Source: Candidatus Nitrosotenuis cloacae (GTDB lineage Archaea; Thermoproteota; Nitrososphaeria; Nitrososphaerales; Nitrosopumilaceae). From it: 64,000 nt of DNA. A model generated the notes under the pieces. It worked only from the letters and a program-made list of their open reading frames with translations. It did not search any database and was not told the DNA's origin. The stretch covers positions 1,080,582 to 1,144,581 of the forward strand of contig NZ_CP011097.1 of assembly GCF_000955905.1 (NCBI RefSeq), written 5' to 3'. Below are positions 24,367-31,966 of this stretch, piece after piece (the stretch's first letter is position 1; the number at the start of each line of letters is the position of its first letter). A program made the translations under genes and the position numbers.

Positions 24367-24708
24367 ACATCACCGAAAGGAGCATCAATTTGCATGCGCT
24401 TTTCAACTATTCAGATACACCTCAAACAAATATAATCATCATCATAAAAATAATGAAAATTTGTTTGATTATACCGTGAAATAGATGAAATATGTTTAGG
24501 TGTAAAATCATAAAATTCAGGATAGTATTGCAAGCTGTGCTATGAAACTTGAGTTTCAAGCCACGGACCCGGTACGAGCGCATCAATGTTTTCTTTGCTT
24601 GTTGCTATCCCAAACTGCTCTGCGATATCATAATCAATAAAGATGATCAGGTGTGATCTGAACGTTTGTCAGAATCATACCACACCAAAGCAAACAAACG
24701 TTAAACCA
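24367..24708. other. Gene-poor 342-bp stretch with two inverted repeats
   Basis: Between the membrane-protein operon and the broken DUF72 gene. It holds TCAAACAAAT (about 24422-24431) with ATTTGTTTGA about 27 bp further on, 10-bp perfect arms that flank the likely promoter of the leftward operon; and AACGTTTG (24661-24668) with CAAACGTT (24695-24702). A coding-like remnant on the minus strand (24540-24672) is listed separately. No intact gene seen. Confidence 0.5.
24540..24672 (-). pseudogene. Possible degraded gene end
   Basis: On the minus strand an open frame without start codon reads HLIIFIDYDIAEQFGIATSK and ends ...DALVPGPWLETQVS before a TAG at 24540-24542. It looks like protein: hydrophobic strand, Asp/Glu helix, few rare residues. 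The neighbouring frame just upstream reads ALVWYDSDKRSDHT, as if one frameshift separated them. It lies downstream of the frameshifted DUF72 gene, so this whole corner may be decaying. Family unknown; chance cannot be excluded. Confidence 0.25.
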
Positions 24709-25493
24709 TCAGAATAGAGTTTTTTGGTGCCTATCTGTGAATTGAAGTGATTCCAATCCAAGCAATAATCTCAGGCGGTTTGCAGTTGCTGGGCCAAATC
24801 CTTCGTATCGGTTGTTTACTAGGATCGTCGCATACGAGATGCGGTCTTGGATTTTTTGCAACTTTGCAATCCATGATTTCATGGATGGTGTTTGGTCTTT
24901 TTGCAGCTTGCCAAACTGTGATTCTGGAATGCTTCTATCGCCGATTAATATCACATAGACAAAATCCGATGTTAACGGCGCGGTATTATTTACACCAGCA
25001 ACATCGCTCCACACAAGACAGACCTTCCTATCAGACAAATATGATATGGCAGAGTCTGAAAACCAGCTGGTGTGACGCCCTTCTATCACAACGTTATGGT
25101 TTGGGAAGTACGAGAATAATGACTCCAGTTTTGGCTTCGCCTCCTCAAATGATAACGATGTGGTAGTTGGACCACAGTTTGCAGATATTTTGTTCCAAGT
25201 GGCTTTAGCGATTGTATGAATTGCTCCAGGTGTAGTGATAGATTTCCCAATCTGTTCTCATGTGTCATGATTCTTGGTAGCTTGGCCATAAACTTGAAAT
25301 GGTTTGGAGTCTCGGAATGCCATTTTTTGGTCATGGTTTGGCTAGGTATGGCGTAAAATGTCGAGTTTATCTCGGTGACATCAAAGATGGACGAATAATG
25401 CCGCAAAAAGTCTGATTTTGGCATGTTTTTTGGATAAAACGAGCCTAGCCATCCATCATAGCCCCATCCAGTACAGCCGATGACAGTTTGCAT
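24709..25493 (-). pseudogene. DUF72 family protein gene broken by a one-base deletion
   Basis: The N-terminal half (ATG 25493, MQTVIGCTGWGYDGWLGSFYP, then DVTEINSTFYAIPS) and the C-terminal half (VIEGRHTSWFSD ... YEGFGPATANRLRLLLGL) are both typical DUF72 (TIM-barrel, YecE-like), but lie in different frames. The shift is in the run read on the minus strand as CAACTACCACATCG, around 25158-25166. One extra C (CCACCATCG) would restore the canonical QLPPSLSFEEA. So this is either a very recent mutation or a sequencing error. The start overlaps the J-domain stop (TAATG), so it belonged to that operon. DUF72 function is unclear. Confidence 0.85.
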
Positions 25494-26599
25494 TATTTTT
25501 TCTTGAACCACTTGAATCCAAGCTTGAATCCGGATTCTTTGTCCTTGCCCATTCTATCCAGCTGCTCGTATGTAATTTGCCTGCCGTGTCCCACCATGTT
25601 GGATGTTTTCAGATCATGCAGCCGAAGTCGCTTGCCGTTTTCCAGCTTGATTATTGCATCATCAGATAGTGCAAACCCCGAGCCCTCATCATGAAATGTT
25701 ATGGTGCCGCCTGTGAGTAACTCGATTTCGCAATTATAATTTATTGTAGTGCCAAATATGCTCAGATGCTTTGCCCGCACCTTGATATTGTTTACAAGAT
25801 TGTTTGCAGCTACGATTTCACCATCTAACAATACGGTCTCTCGAGCTGTGCCAACAATTACCTTGCCCTTTGGTGCACGTAGTTCGGTAAAGTGCTCCTT
25901 TGTGAGAAAGATTCCGACTCGACCGTGCGGGTCTTGTAGTGTTTCTTTTATTCCAATTACATTTCCTGCAATTATATCGCCGTTTTCTGAGAGTATTTTT
26001 GCTCCGTGCTCTATTGTAAAATTGTTCTGCAGTGGATCAACAAGTATGAAATTGCCTTTGGTCACCATAATCTGGGTCTTGTTCTCATCTGCATATGCAA
26101 AGTATGGGCTGGTGATGCTTCCAGACAGGTATATTGTACCATCATAAGTGAGCTGCCCTGCCCAGAACTTTCCTTTGATGGATAATTCCCCAGTCTTTTT
26201 TCGCTCAAACTCTATTTCGCCTAATTCCTTTGAGCCAAATAGTTTAGAGCCTGTTGCATCATCGCGCTGGAGTAATGAGGCCCAATCCTGGGCCACCTTC
26301 ATCTCTCTTGCGACATCTCCAGATAAAATCAGATTTCTGCGCCTTCGCTCTTCCTCGGAATCGCCCGTGTAGACCTTTGATTTTTTTAGCTTTTCATCAT
26401 CAGAATCAGGATATGCTTTTCCAAGCTTGAGGTCCTCGTATGCTTGGATGATTTTTTTGACCTTTTCCTCGTCTCCTCCCCTGTCAGAGTGATGGTCCAG
26501 TATTAATTTACGAAATGCGTCTCGAATTTCTCTTTGTGTAGAGCCCTGCTTTACGCCTAAAATATCATAATTGCTCTCGACCAAGATGACTTGATTCAC
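25493..26599 (-). CDS. J-domain protein with HSD instead of HPD and a beta-rich C-terminus
   Basis: Residues 9-60 form a DnaJ-type J domain (NYDILGVKQGSTQREIRDAF, then RKLILDHHSDRGGDEEK). The HPD tripeptide that triggers Hsp70 ATPase is HSD here, so normal DnaK stimulation is doubtful. Residues 120-355 are made of many short beta strands with Gly/Asn turns (GQLTYDGTIYLSGSI, GNFILVDPLQNNFTI, KGKVIVGTARETVLLDGEIV), like a bactofilin-type or right-handed beta solenoid. There is no zinc-finger region. It sits 19 bp after a radical SAM gene and directly before the broken DUF72 gene. Confidence 0.8.
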   Translation of the reverse strand: MNQVILVESNYDILGVKQGSTQREIRDAFRKLILDHHSDRGGDEEKVKKIIQAYEDLKLGKAYPDSDDEKLKKSKVYTGDSEEERRRRNLILSGDVAREMKVAQDWASLLQRDDATGSKLFGSKELGEIEFERKKTGELSIKGKFWAGQLTYDGTIYLSGSITSPYFAYADENKTQIMVTKGNFILVDPLQNNFTIEHGAKILSENGDIIAGNVIGIKETLQDPHGRVGIFLTKEHFTELRAPKGKVIVGTARETVLLDGEIVAANNLVNNIKVRAKHLSIFGTTINYNCEIELLTGGTITFHDEGSGFALSDDAIIKLENGKRLRLHDLKTSNMVGHGRQITYEQLDRMGKDKESGFKLGFKWFKKK

Positions 26600-26618
26600 A
26601 ACCTGCAGTATGTATTTT

Positions 26619-27566
26619 TTAGCCCTTCATGCCAAATCCGACCAAAACCGAATAACAGCCAAGGCCACATTCCTCGCAGATTGGCTTCATGGAATCATTT
26701 TCCGCGCTTCCAATGCAGCATGGTCGTTTTTCTCTACCCATATGATCCACTGATAGGATGGCCCAAGTCGGGCAGTCAATTGGGGTGGTGCCCTGTCCGC
26801 CCCAGCTCTTTTTCATTAGTTCTAGCTGGCTTGGAGGGTTGATGATATAATCCGGATATTTTTCTCGCAGTGAAATAATTTCATCAATTATTTTGGTTCG
26901 CTCTGGGCCAAACGGCATCCACAATGGATCACCTTTTGCAAACGGCGTGTGGAACTGGAATCCAATCTTGTTGGAGTATGGGCGCCACCCATCCATGACA
27001 TCTTTGATTGTAGTATAGTTTAGCGAGTTTATTGTCATTGTAATCCAAATATCCTTGTATGCTTTTGGTCCATTGGCTTGGATGTAGTCTAGAATGTTCT
27101 TTTTTGTGGTCTGATGTGCGTTATGGCCTCGGATCTGGTTGTGGATTTCCTGGTTGCCATCAATTGATATCCAGTAAAAGTAAATGTCCTTGTATTTTTT
27201 TAATGGTAAGGTGCCATTTGTTACAAGGCAGACCCGTTTTGGGAATTCCTTGATAAATAATTCCACGACATCTGGTCGAAGAGTTGGTTCACCACCAACC
27301 AAAGTTATGATGAATACGTGGTTTTTCTTGAATTTTTCATCTATGATCTTTTTCCAGTCAGATACTGACAACTCCTCGTTTTCCTTTCGATTTAGCCACC
27401 AGTAACAATGGGTACAATGCAAATTACACACATTGATTATATCCGCAGAACCATACAGTGGACTTTTTTTGCCAAACAGCCTATATCCGGCAAATTTGGT
27501 CAGAATATGAAAATAGCATGGTGATTCTGCCAGAATTTGTCTGACTCCCCTTCCCATTATCTCCAT
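26619..27566 (-). CDS. Radical SAM protein with C-terminal Cys cluster (SPASM-like)
   Basis: A 315-residue radical SAM enzyme: the CxxxCxxC site is CNLHCTHC (about residues 47-54), followed by GGEPTLRPD and LVTNGTLPL. The C-terminal end has several cysteines (RPCCIGS, CEECGLGCYS) that could hold an auxiliary iron-sulfur cluster as in SPASM/HpnH-type enzymes. These act on peptides, lipids or other large substrates; the real substrate is unknown. First gene of an apparent operon with the J-domain and DUF72 genes. Confidence 0.85.
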   Translation of the reverse strand: MEIMGRGVRQILAESPCYFHILTKFAGYRLFGKKSPLYGSADIINVCNLHCTHCYWWLNRKENEELSVSDWKKIIDEKFKKNHVFIITLVGGEPTLRPDVVELFIKEFPKRVCLVTNGTLPLKKYKDIYFYWISIDGNQEIHNQIRGHNAHQTTKKNILDYIQANGPKAYKDIWITMTINSLNYTTIKDVMDGWRPYSNKIGFQFHTPFAKGDPLWMPFGPERTKIIDEIISLREKYPDYIINPPSQLELMKKSWGGQGTTPIDCPTWAILSVDHMGREKRPCCIGSAENDSMKPICEECGLGCYSVLVGFGMKG

Positions 27567-27733
27567 GCGTGATCAGCCCGGCTCAAACCAGATGATATTG
27601 GCGTGCAAACATAATAAAGAATAGGCAGGACTTGGCCAGGCACGAAAATTACGCCATACACAGAGAATCAAGCCATCCATTCATATGCATCCTAGTTATC
27701 ACATCCAATGACTAGACAGTCAACGAAGAGAGT

Positions 27734-27740
27734 GGAGGTG
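27734..27740 (+). promoter_or_regulatory. Shine-Dalgarno site of the TRAM gene
   Basis: GGAGGTG stands 5 nt before ATG 27746, a perfect Shine-Dalgarno match in a window where most genes look leaderless. The nearest good TATA-like box (CATAATAAAG, about 27608-27617) would give a leader of roughly 110 nt. Confidence 0.7.
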
Positions 27741-27745
27741 TAAAG

Positions 27746-28039
27746 ATGAGTTTTAACGATAATTCCGAGCGACGAGATAATCGACGTTTCGGTGGAGGAT
27801 ACAGAGGCGGCGGAGGAAGACGATACAACAACGATAGAGAATTTGACGACCGACCAAAACCAGTAGAAACTGGCAAGGAATACGATGTATCAATTACTGA
27901 AACATCCAGACAAGGCGACGGAATAGCTAGAGTAGACGGATTTGTCATATTTGTGAAAGGCGGACAACCAGGTCAAGAGACCAAGGTCAAAATCACACAA
28001 GTTGGCAGAAGATTCGCAACTGCTGAACTAGCACAATAG
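27746..28039 (+). CDS. TRAM-domain RNA-binding protein with RGG-like N-terminus
   Basis: A 97-residue protein. The first 35 residues are an Arg/Gly-rich tail (RRFGGGYRGGGGRRYNN); residues 40-97 are a TRAM domain (GKEYDVSITETSRQGDGIAR, VDGFVIFVKGGQPG, KVKITQVGRRFATAEL). Small TRAM proteins are archaeal RNA chaperones that take the place of bacterial cold-shock proteins. High expression is suggested by the perfect Shine-Dalgarno and the T-rich run behind the gene. Monocistronic. Confidence 0.92.
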   Translation: MSFNDNSERRDNRRFGGGYRGGGGRRYNNDREFDDRPKPVETGKEYDVSITETSRQGDGIARVDGFVIFVKGGQPGQETKVKITQVGRRFATAELAQ

Positions 28040-28071
28040 AATAATTTACGGAATAAAATCTGTAGAGAAGT

Positions 28072-28102
28072 TTTCTAAATTTTTTAATTATTTTTCTAAT
28101 TC
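28072..28102 (+). terminator. T-rich terminator of the TRAM gene
   Basis: Several T-runs follow the TRAM stop codon by 30-60 nt (TTTTCTAAATTTTTTAATT, then ATTTTTCTAATTC), the usual intrinsic archaeal termination signal. Confidence 0.5.
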
Positions 28103-28151
28103 TTGGATGTGATCATAACCAGTTTATACTGTGGATGATGTTGGTTTGGTA

Positions 28152-28463
28152 ATGCTGTCTTTGTTCCAGCTTAGCACCAGAAAATATGAGGATGAGATCA
28201 TTCTGGTGCAAAAGGCAATGGTGGATTTAGAGAGTAAATGTAATCTTTCCAATGGATATAAAATCGGAAAACCATTTAATCGAGCTGGCTGGACTTTTTT
28301 TGATTTGGAGATTAGTGTAGAGATGACTGCAGTAATAGAAAAATCCGGCATGATGGAAGGCGCCTTGGGATTTACAATCAGCGAGCAGATCAAAAACTTT
28401 GTTGGACACCATTTGGAGTCATTTGGAAGTCAGGTTCGAATCAAGAAAATAGACTATGCCTAG
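28152..28463 (+). CDS. Uncharacterised conserved-looking protein
   Basis: A 103-residue protein (start LSLFQLSTRKYEDEIILVQK). I take ATG 28152, since a TATA-like GTTTATACTG at 28120-28129 lies 25-30 nt before it; an in-frame GTG at 28131 would precede the transcription start. Alternating strands and helices (AGWTFFDLEISVEMTAVIE, GFTISEQIKNFVGHHLESFG) suggest a compact alpha/beta fold. No family recognised. Its stop shares a CTAG with the convergent gene. Confidence 0.6.
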   Translation: MLSLFQLSTRKYEDEIILVQKAMVDLESKCNLSNGYKIGKPFNRAGWTFFDLEISVEMTAVIEKSGMMEGALGFTISEQIKNFVGHHLESFGSQVRIKKIDYA

Positions 28464-28747
28464 AAGCCTTCTGGTGGATTTTGAACGAACACGTTGCATA
28501 TGAGAACGTCAGTTTTTTTGTCTCTGGATTGCACATTGCATGTGACAAACTTTCCCTTTAGTGCCCGTTCTAGATCCATTACGGTTCGGTCTTGGCCAGA
28601 GTTTTCCGAGTTTTCTATCTTCGCAATCATTATTTTTTCAGTCTTGCTGTATTCATCAGAGTTGTCCTTTCTAAAATGAGTCACGTACATTCGAAACATA
28701 TTTCCTGAGAGGCATTCCATTACAGGGCCACCTATTCCATCACCCAT
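28460..28747 (-). CDS. Uncharacterised 95-residue protein
   Basis: Start MGDGIGGPVMECLSGNMFRM, then a middle rich in charged residues and a C-terminal half with strands (KFVTCNVQSRDKKTDVLICNV). No membrane segment, no known motif. It may begin at the internal Met10. It is convergent with 28152-28463, both stops lying in one CTAG. Probably real because it fills the gap and has normal composition. Confidence 0.5.
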   Translation of the reverse strand: MGDGIGGPVMECLSGNMFRMYVTHFRKDNSDEYSKTEKIMIAKIENSENSGQDRTVMDLERALKGKFVTCNVQSRDKKTDVLICNVFVQNPPEGF

Positions 28748-28756
28748 AAGGATTTT

Positions 28757-28990
28757 GTGTTTGTGGATGCTATAATTGTAAAGTTAGAAGTGGATCCGAA
28801 TGGAGAGTCAACAATATCAAATTTGTTCTATCTATGTCATATTGGATTGGCATTGTCAGAAATTAATAGTAATTTTAGAATTATAGTTATTCCTGAAAAA
28901 ACAATACTTGGTAAAACTATTTTGGAAAATTCTCAAATATCTTATCTTCTACAATTTCGTTTGCTTTCCGGTAGATTGACCAATCAGTGA
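28757..28990 (+). CDS. Possible gene fragment at the edge of the AT-rich island
   Basis: A 77-codon frame from GTG 28757 reads plausibly up to about residue 55 (FVDAIIVKLEVDPNGESTIS, then FRIIVIPEKTILGKTI) and then runs into the C-terminal end of the KAP gene on the other strand, overlapping it by 74 bp. It may be the start of a gene cut off when the KAP segment arrived, or chance in AT-rich DNA. No family recognised. Confidence 0.25.
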   Translation: MFVDAIIVKLEVDPNGESTISNLFYLCHIGLALSEINSNFRIIVIPEKTILGKTILENSQISYLLQFRLLSGRLTNQ

Positions 28991-30335
28991 TTTCCATCAG
29001 ATCAGGAATATAACGTCTTAACAGTCTCCAATCATCTAGAGATATTTCAGACATTGATGAAATTAAATCAAAAGATAATTCCTTCTTCTTTAATTCATTG
29101 GGTATTAATTTTCTTAATAACATACGAATGTGAGACAGTTTGGGTTGAGGATTATTGTATAACTCATTAAACAGTGGTACAAGTTCATTATCAGATTTAT
29201 AACGTTCACGTATTCGCCAAGATTTGTCAGTATTTCGCAAAATCATGAGTCTAGAATAACCCTTTAGTATTTTTTTGAAAAAATCTCTACAATCATTATT
29301 AATTTCAATTATTTTAACCAGTTTTGGATATCGTTTGTGTAAAACTTGCACTACGAACAAATTAACAAGACTGAGCTTTTTGTTATTTGTATCAGAAAAT
29401 GATTCAAATGCAATAATTAAATTATTAATAAAACGTTTTAGTTGACGAGGGTTGTTTTGGACGGTTTTTATTAGAATATTCGAATTATCAGATATTAATT
29501 TGTAATATTTTCTATCGATGCTTTTTGCAATGTTGTTTTCAATCAAGTCAATTAATTTTGTATCATCCCATTTGGGAAGATTTAACGGGATTTGAATAAT
29601 CTTTTGTAAATAGTCACTACCATCTACTCCAACATCATTATACGAATAGGAGATTAATTTTGCAAGTGTTGTATGGCTTAAACCGATTACATAGACAAAT
29701 CCCTCCATATCTAAAAATACTTTAATAGATTCTAAAACTTCAAGAGCTTTCTTTGGTGAGCATCTATCTAAATCATCAATGAAGACAATAATTTTACAGT
29801 TTTTGTTGTTTTTTCTGATTTTCCTCATCTGAGTTTCAATAATAGATAACCCATCATAATAGATAGTTTCTTTTTCAATGCTCATCAAAAGATCGAATTT
29901 TTTTGAGATATTTTCTTTGATTTCTTTTATAACTTCTTGTGAGAGGAATTCTTGTAGGAGTTGTTTCCCAGATTCTTTACCAAAAATCTTTAATGCGTTA
30001 AAAATGGTTTCCCGAATAGGTTCAAACTTCAGATTATTAGTCATTGCATAAGCAATGTTTTTTAATAAAGCAACTGTTGCAAACTGTTCTTCTCGCTCAT
30101 ATTTCCAAGCATTGAACCAGATAGTCAATGTATTATGGTCATCATCATAATCAGAGATATTTTTCTGAATTTGTTTCATTAAAGTGGTTTTTCCGGTTCC
30201 CCACTCACCATAAATTCCAGTTACAAAATGTGGCTCTGAATTCTGTATTAATGTGGATATAGTCTCTGCTAATAATTCAAAGTCTTTAGATGGTGAGGAT
30301 TCAGGTAGATCAATTAGAACTTTTATTCCTTTCAT
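28917..30335 (-). CDS. KAP family P-loop NTPase
   Basis: A 472-residue STAND-like NTPase of the KAP family: Walker A GEWGTGKT (43-50), the KAP signature TIWFNAWKYE (71-80), Walker B IIVFIDDLDR (182-191), and NNPRQLKRFINNLI downstream. Many bacterial KAP proteins have membrane helices in the loop after Walker A; none are evident here. KAP NTPases occur in animal signalling and in prokaryotic defence islands and plasmids. The gene is clearly more AT-rich than its surroundings (Ile, Asn, Lys rich) and lies beside the 3' end of tRNA-Arg, which suggests horizontal arrival. Confidence 0.88.
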   Translation of the reverse strand: MKGIKVLIDLPESSPSKDFELLAETISTLIQNSEPHFVTGIYGEWGTGKTTLMKQIQKNISDYDDDHNTLTIWFNAWKYEREEQFATVALLKNIAYAMTNNLKFEPIRETIFNALKIFGKESGKQLLQEFLSQEVIKEIKENISKKFDLLMSIEKETIYYDGLSIIETQMRKIRKNNKNCKIIVFIDDLDRCSPKKALEVLESIKVFLDMEGFVYVIGLSHTTLAKLISYSYNDVGVDGSDYLQKIIQIPLNLPKWDDTKLIDLIENNIAKSIDRKYYKLISDNSNILIKTVQNNPRQLKRFINNLIIAFESFSDTNNKKLSLVNLFVVQVLHKRYPKLVKIIEINNDCRDFFKKILKGYSRLMILRNTDKSWRIRERYKSDNELVPLFNELYNNPQPKLSHIRMLLRKLIPNELKKKELSFDLISSMSEISLDDWRLLRRYIPDLMEITDWSIYRKANEIVEDKIFENFPK

Positions 30336-30556
30336 AGAAAATTTACTGGATGCTATTTTATTAAGTTGGATCTAACACATATTGATAAAGTGCGATCTTA
30401 CTATTTGAATTGAACAGATTTTGCGTTTGCTCAAGAACGAATCGATGAAAGAACAGTTCTTTTGGCAGTCTGAAAAGGTCTGAATTTCCTCCTTAGTTAG
30501 TGAGTTTCAAGTGTCATTTCGTGCGTGGAGGATCCAAATAAAGTACAATAGTGAAG

Positions 30557-30631
30557 CGGATCCGGGGGGACTCGAACCCACGACCTGACGCTCCGCAAGC
30601 GTCCGCACTATCCAAGCTGTGCAACGGACCC
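30557..30631 (-). tRNA. tRNA-Arg (anticodon GCG)
   Basis: On the minus strand: acceptor GGGTCCG pairs with CGGATCC (one G-T wobble), discriminator G; anticodon stem GACGC/GCGTC around loop TTGCGGA gives anticodon GCG (Arg, codons CGC/CGT). T-loop TTCGAGT. No intron, no encoded CCA. A TATA-like ATTTAATTTT lies about 20-30 nt upstream on the same strand. The gene's 3' end faces the AT-rich KAP segment. Confidence 0.93.
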
Positions 30632-30682
30632 ACTAAAATAAACCAAAATTAAATCTGTAAAAAATGTTCGTAAATGATATAA

Positions 30683-31390
30683 TTATGCAGAACTAGTCTC
30701 TGCCTTTTTGACAAAGACGTAATGCATTATCAAACCTGCGATAATTCCGCCAATGATTGGACCTGCCCAGTAAATCCAGTGGAAGTCCCAATAGCCAGAT
30801 GCTAGTGCCGGACCCAAAGTTCTTGCTGGATTCATTGATGCGCCAGTCAGTGGAATTCCAACCAAGTGCAACAAGAAAATCATGCCACCAATTACCAGCC
30901 CATACATTCCGGCTGGCGCCTTTTTGTGAACCGCAGTCATGAAAATTACTGTAACCAAAAAGAACGTAAAGACTAGCTCCAATGCAAAGCCAGACATTGC
31001 CGAATTGCCAAGCAGTGCACTCGGTCCGCCCTGTGTGCCAAAGTTGACCTTTGCTCCAAGGACTGGAAATATTGCCTTTAGTGTAAATGCTGCAATGATT
31101 GCGCCAATTATCTGAAATACTATATACCCAATGCCATCCTTGATTCCGATTCTTTTTGTTATGATCATTGGAATGGTAACTGCCGGATTGATATGAGCGC
31201 CAGAAACATGTCCAAATGCATACACCATCAAGCCGATTGCGCCGCCGTGTGCTAGTGATATTATCAACAAGCCTTCAAGGTTTAGCGTATCGCCAAACAT
31301 CGTAGACGATACTATAATGGAAAGTGGTCCAAAGAACACCAATGCAAATGTACATAGTGCTTCTGCAAACCAAGCTCGCCCTGCGACCAT
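30683..31390 (-). CDS. Aquaporin / glycerol-facilitator family channel
   Basis: Six-helix MIP channel passing water or small neutral solutes. Both pore motifs are present: NPA at 68-70 (GAHINPAVT) and NPAR at 187-190 (GASMNPARTLGP), with the selectivity-filter Arg190. Length (235 residues) is that of a typical aquaporin; the glycerol-channel insert with a NPARD-type site is missing, so I favour an AqpM/AqpZ-like channel. In an ammonia oxidiser, ammonia passage is conceivable, but that is inference. Probably leaderless. Confidence 0.93.
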   Translation of the reverse strand: MVAGRAWFAEALCTFALVFFGPLSIIVSSTMFGDTLNLEGLLIISLAHGGAIGLMVYAFGHVSGAHINPAVTIPMIITKRIGIKDGIGYIVFQIIGAIIAAFTLKAIFPVLGAKVNFGTQGGPSALLGNSAMSGFALELVFTFFLVTVIFMTAVHKKAPAGMYGLVIGGMIFLLHLVGIPLTGASMNPARTLGPALASGYWDFHWIYWAGPIIGGIIAGLIMHYVFVKKAETSSA

Positions 31391-31480
31391 GAATCATGCC
31401 CTTTTCAATTTCAATATAAAATATGCGACCGATCTATTCCTCTGAAATAATTATAGGGAGTCAATCCAAGGAATAATACA

Positions 31481-31939
31481 ATGCTAGCAGAAGGCGACAA
31501 GGTCCCAAGTTTTGAGCTTCAAGATGCAAACGGAGATACCATCAAATCGTCACAGTTCAAGGGCAAAAAGTTTGTAGTCTATTTTTATCCAAGGGATTTC
31601 ACGCCAGGCTGCACCATAGAGGCAGATGAATTCTCAAAGGAATACAAAAAGTTCCAAAAAATTGGCGTCCAAATTATTGGCATATCAACTGATGATGTGG
31701 AATCGCACAAAAAATTCGTAGACAAGATGAAGATTCCATATGTTTTGCTATCAGACCCAGAGTCCGAGGTATCAAAAAAGTTTGGTGTCTGGGGCAAAAA
31801 GCAATTCATGGGCAAAGAGTACATGGGAATACAAAGAAGCACATTTCTGATAGATGAAAAGGGCAAAGTCTTCAAGGCATACCCAAGTGTCAAGCCAAAG
31901 GGCCATGCAGAAGAAGTACTGACTATACTGTCAAATTAA
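31481..31939 (+). CDS. Peroxiredoxin (Bcp/PrxQ type), 1-Cys
   Basis: Reduces hydrogen peroxide and alkyl peroxides in the cytoplasm. The active site is YPRDFTPGCTIEADEF with the peroxidatic Cys44. The resolving Cys that most PrxQ proteins have five residues later (CTxEAC) is Asp49 here, and there is no other Cys in the protein, so it must use an external thiol (1-Cys mechanism). Other conserved residues are in GISTDDVESHKKF and QRSTFLIDEKG. A TATA-like AATTATAGG lies about 30 nt upstream. Confidence 0.93.
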   Translation: MLAEGDKVPSFELQDANGDTIKSSQFKGKKFVVYFYPRDFTPGCTIEADEFSKEYKKFQKIGVQIIGISTDDVESHKKFVDKMKIPYVLLSDPESEVSKKFGVWGKKQFMGKEYMGIQRSTFLIDEKGKVFKAYPSVKPKGHAEEVLTILSN

Positions 31940-31966
31940 AATAAAGAGAAAAGAGATTTTGGATTT

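Noticed and set aside
30435-30530. Possible small RNA or terminator behind tRNA-Arg
   Set aside because: Only short imperfect hairpins and no clear promoter; nothing beyond AT-rich spacer could be supported.
28792-30564. Attachment-site repeats (GGATCCG) bounding the KAP island
   Set aside because: Only 7 bp, itself a near-palindrome containing GGATCC, which also occurs at other places in the window; no integrase gene.
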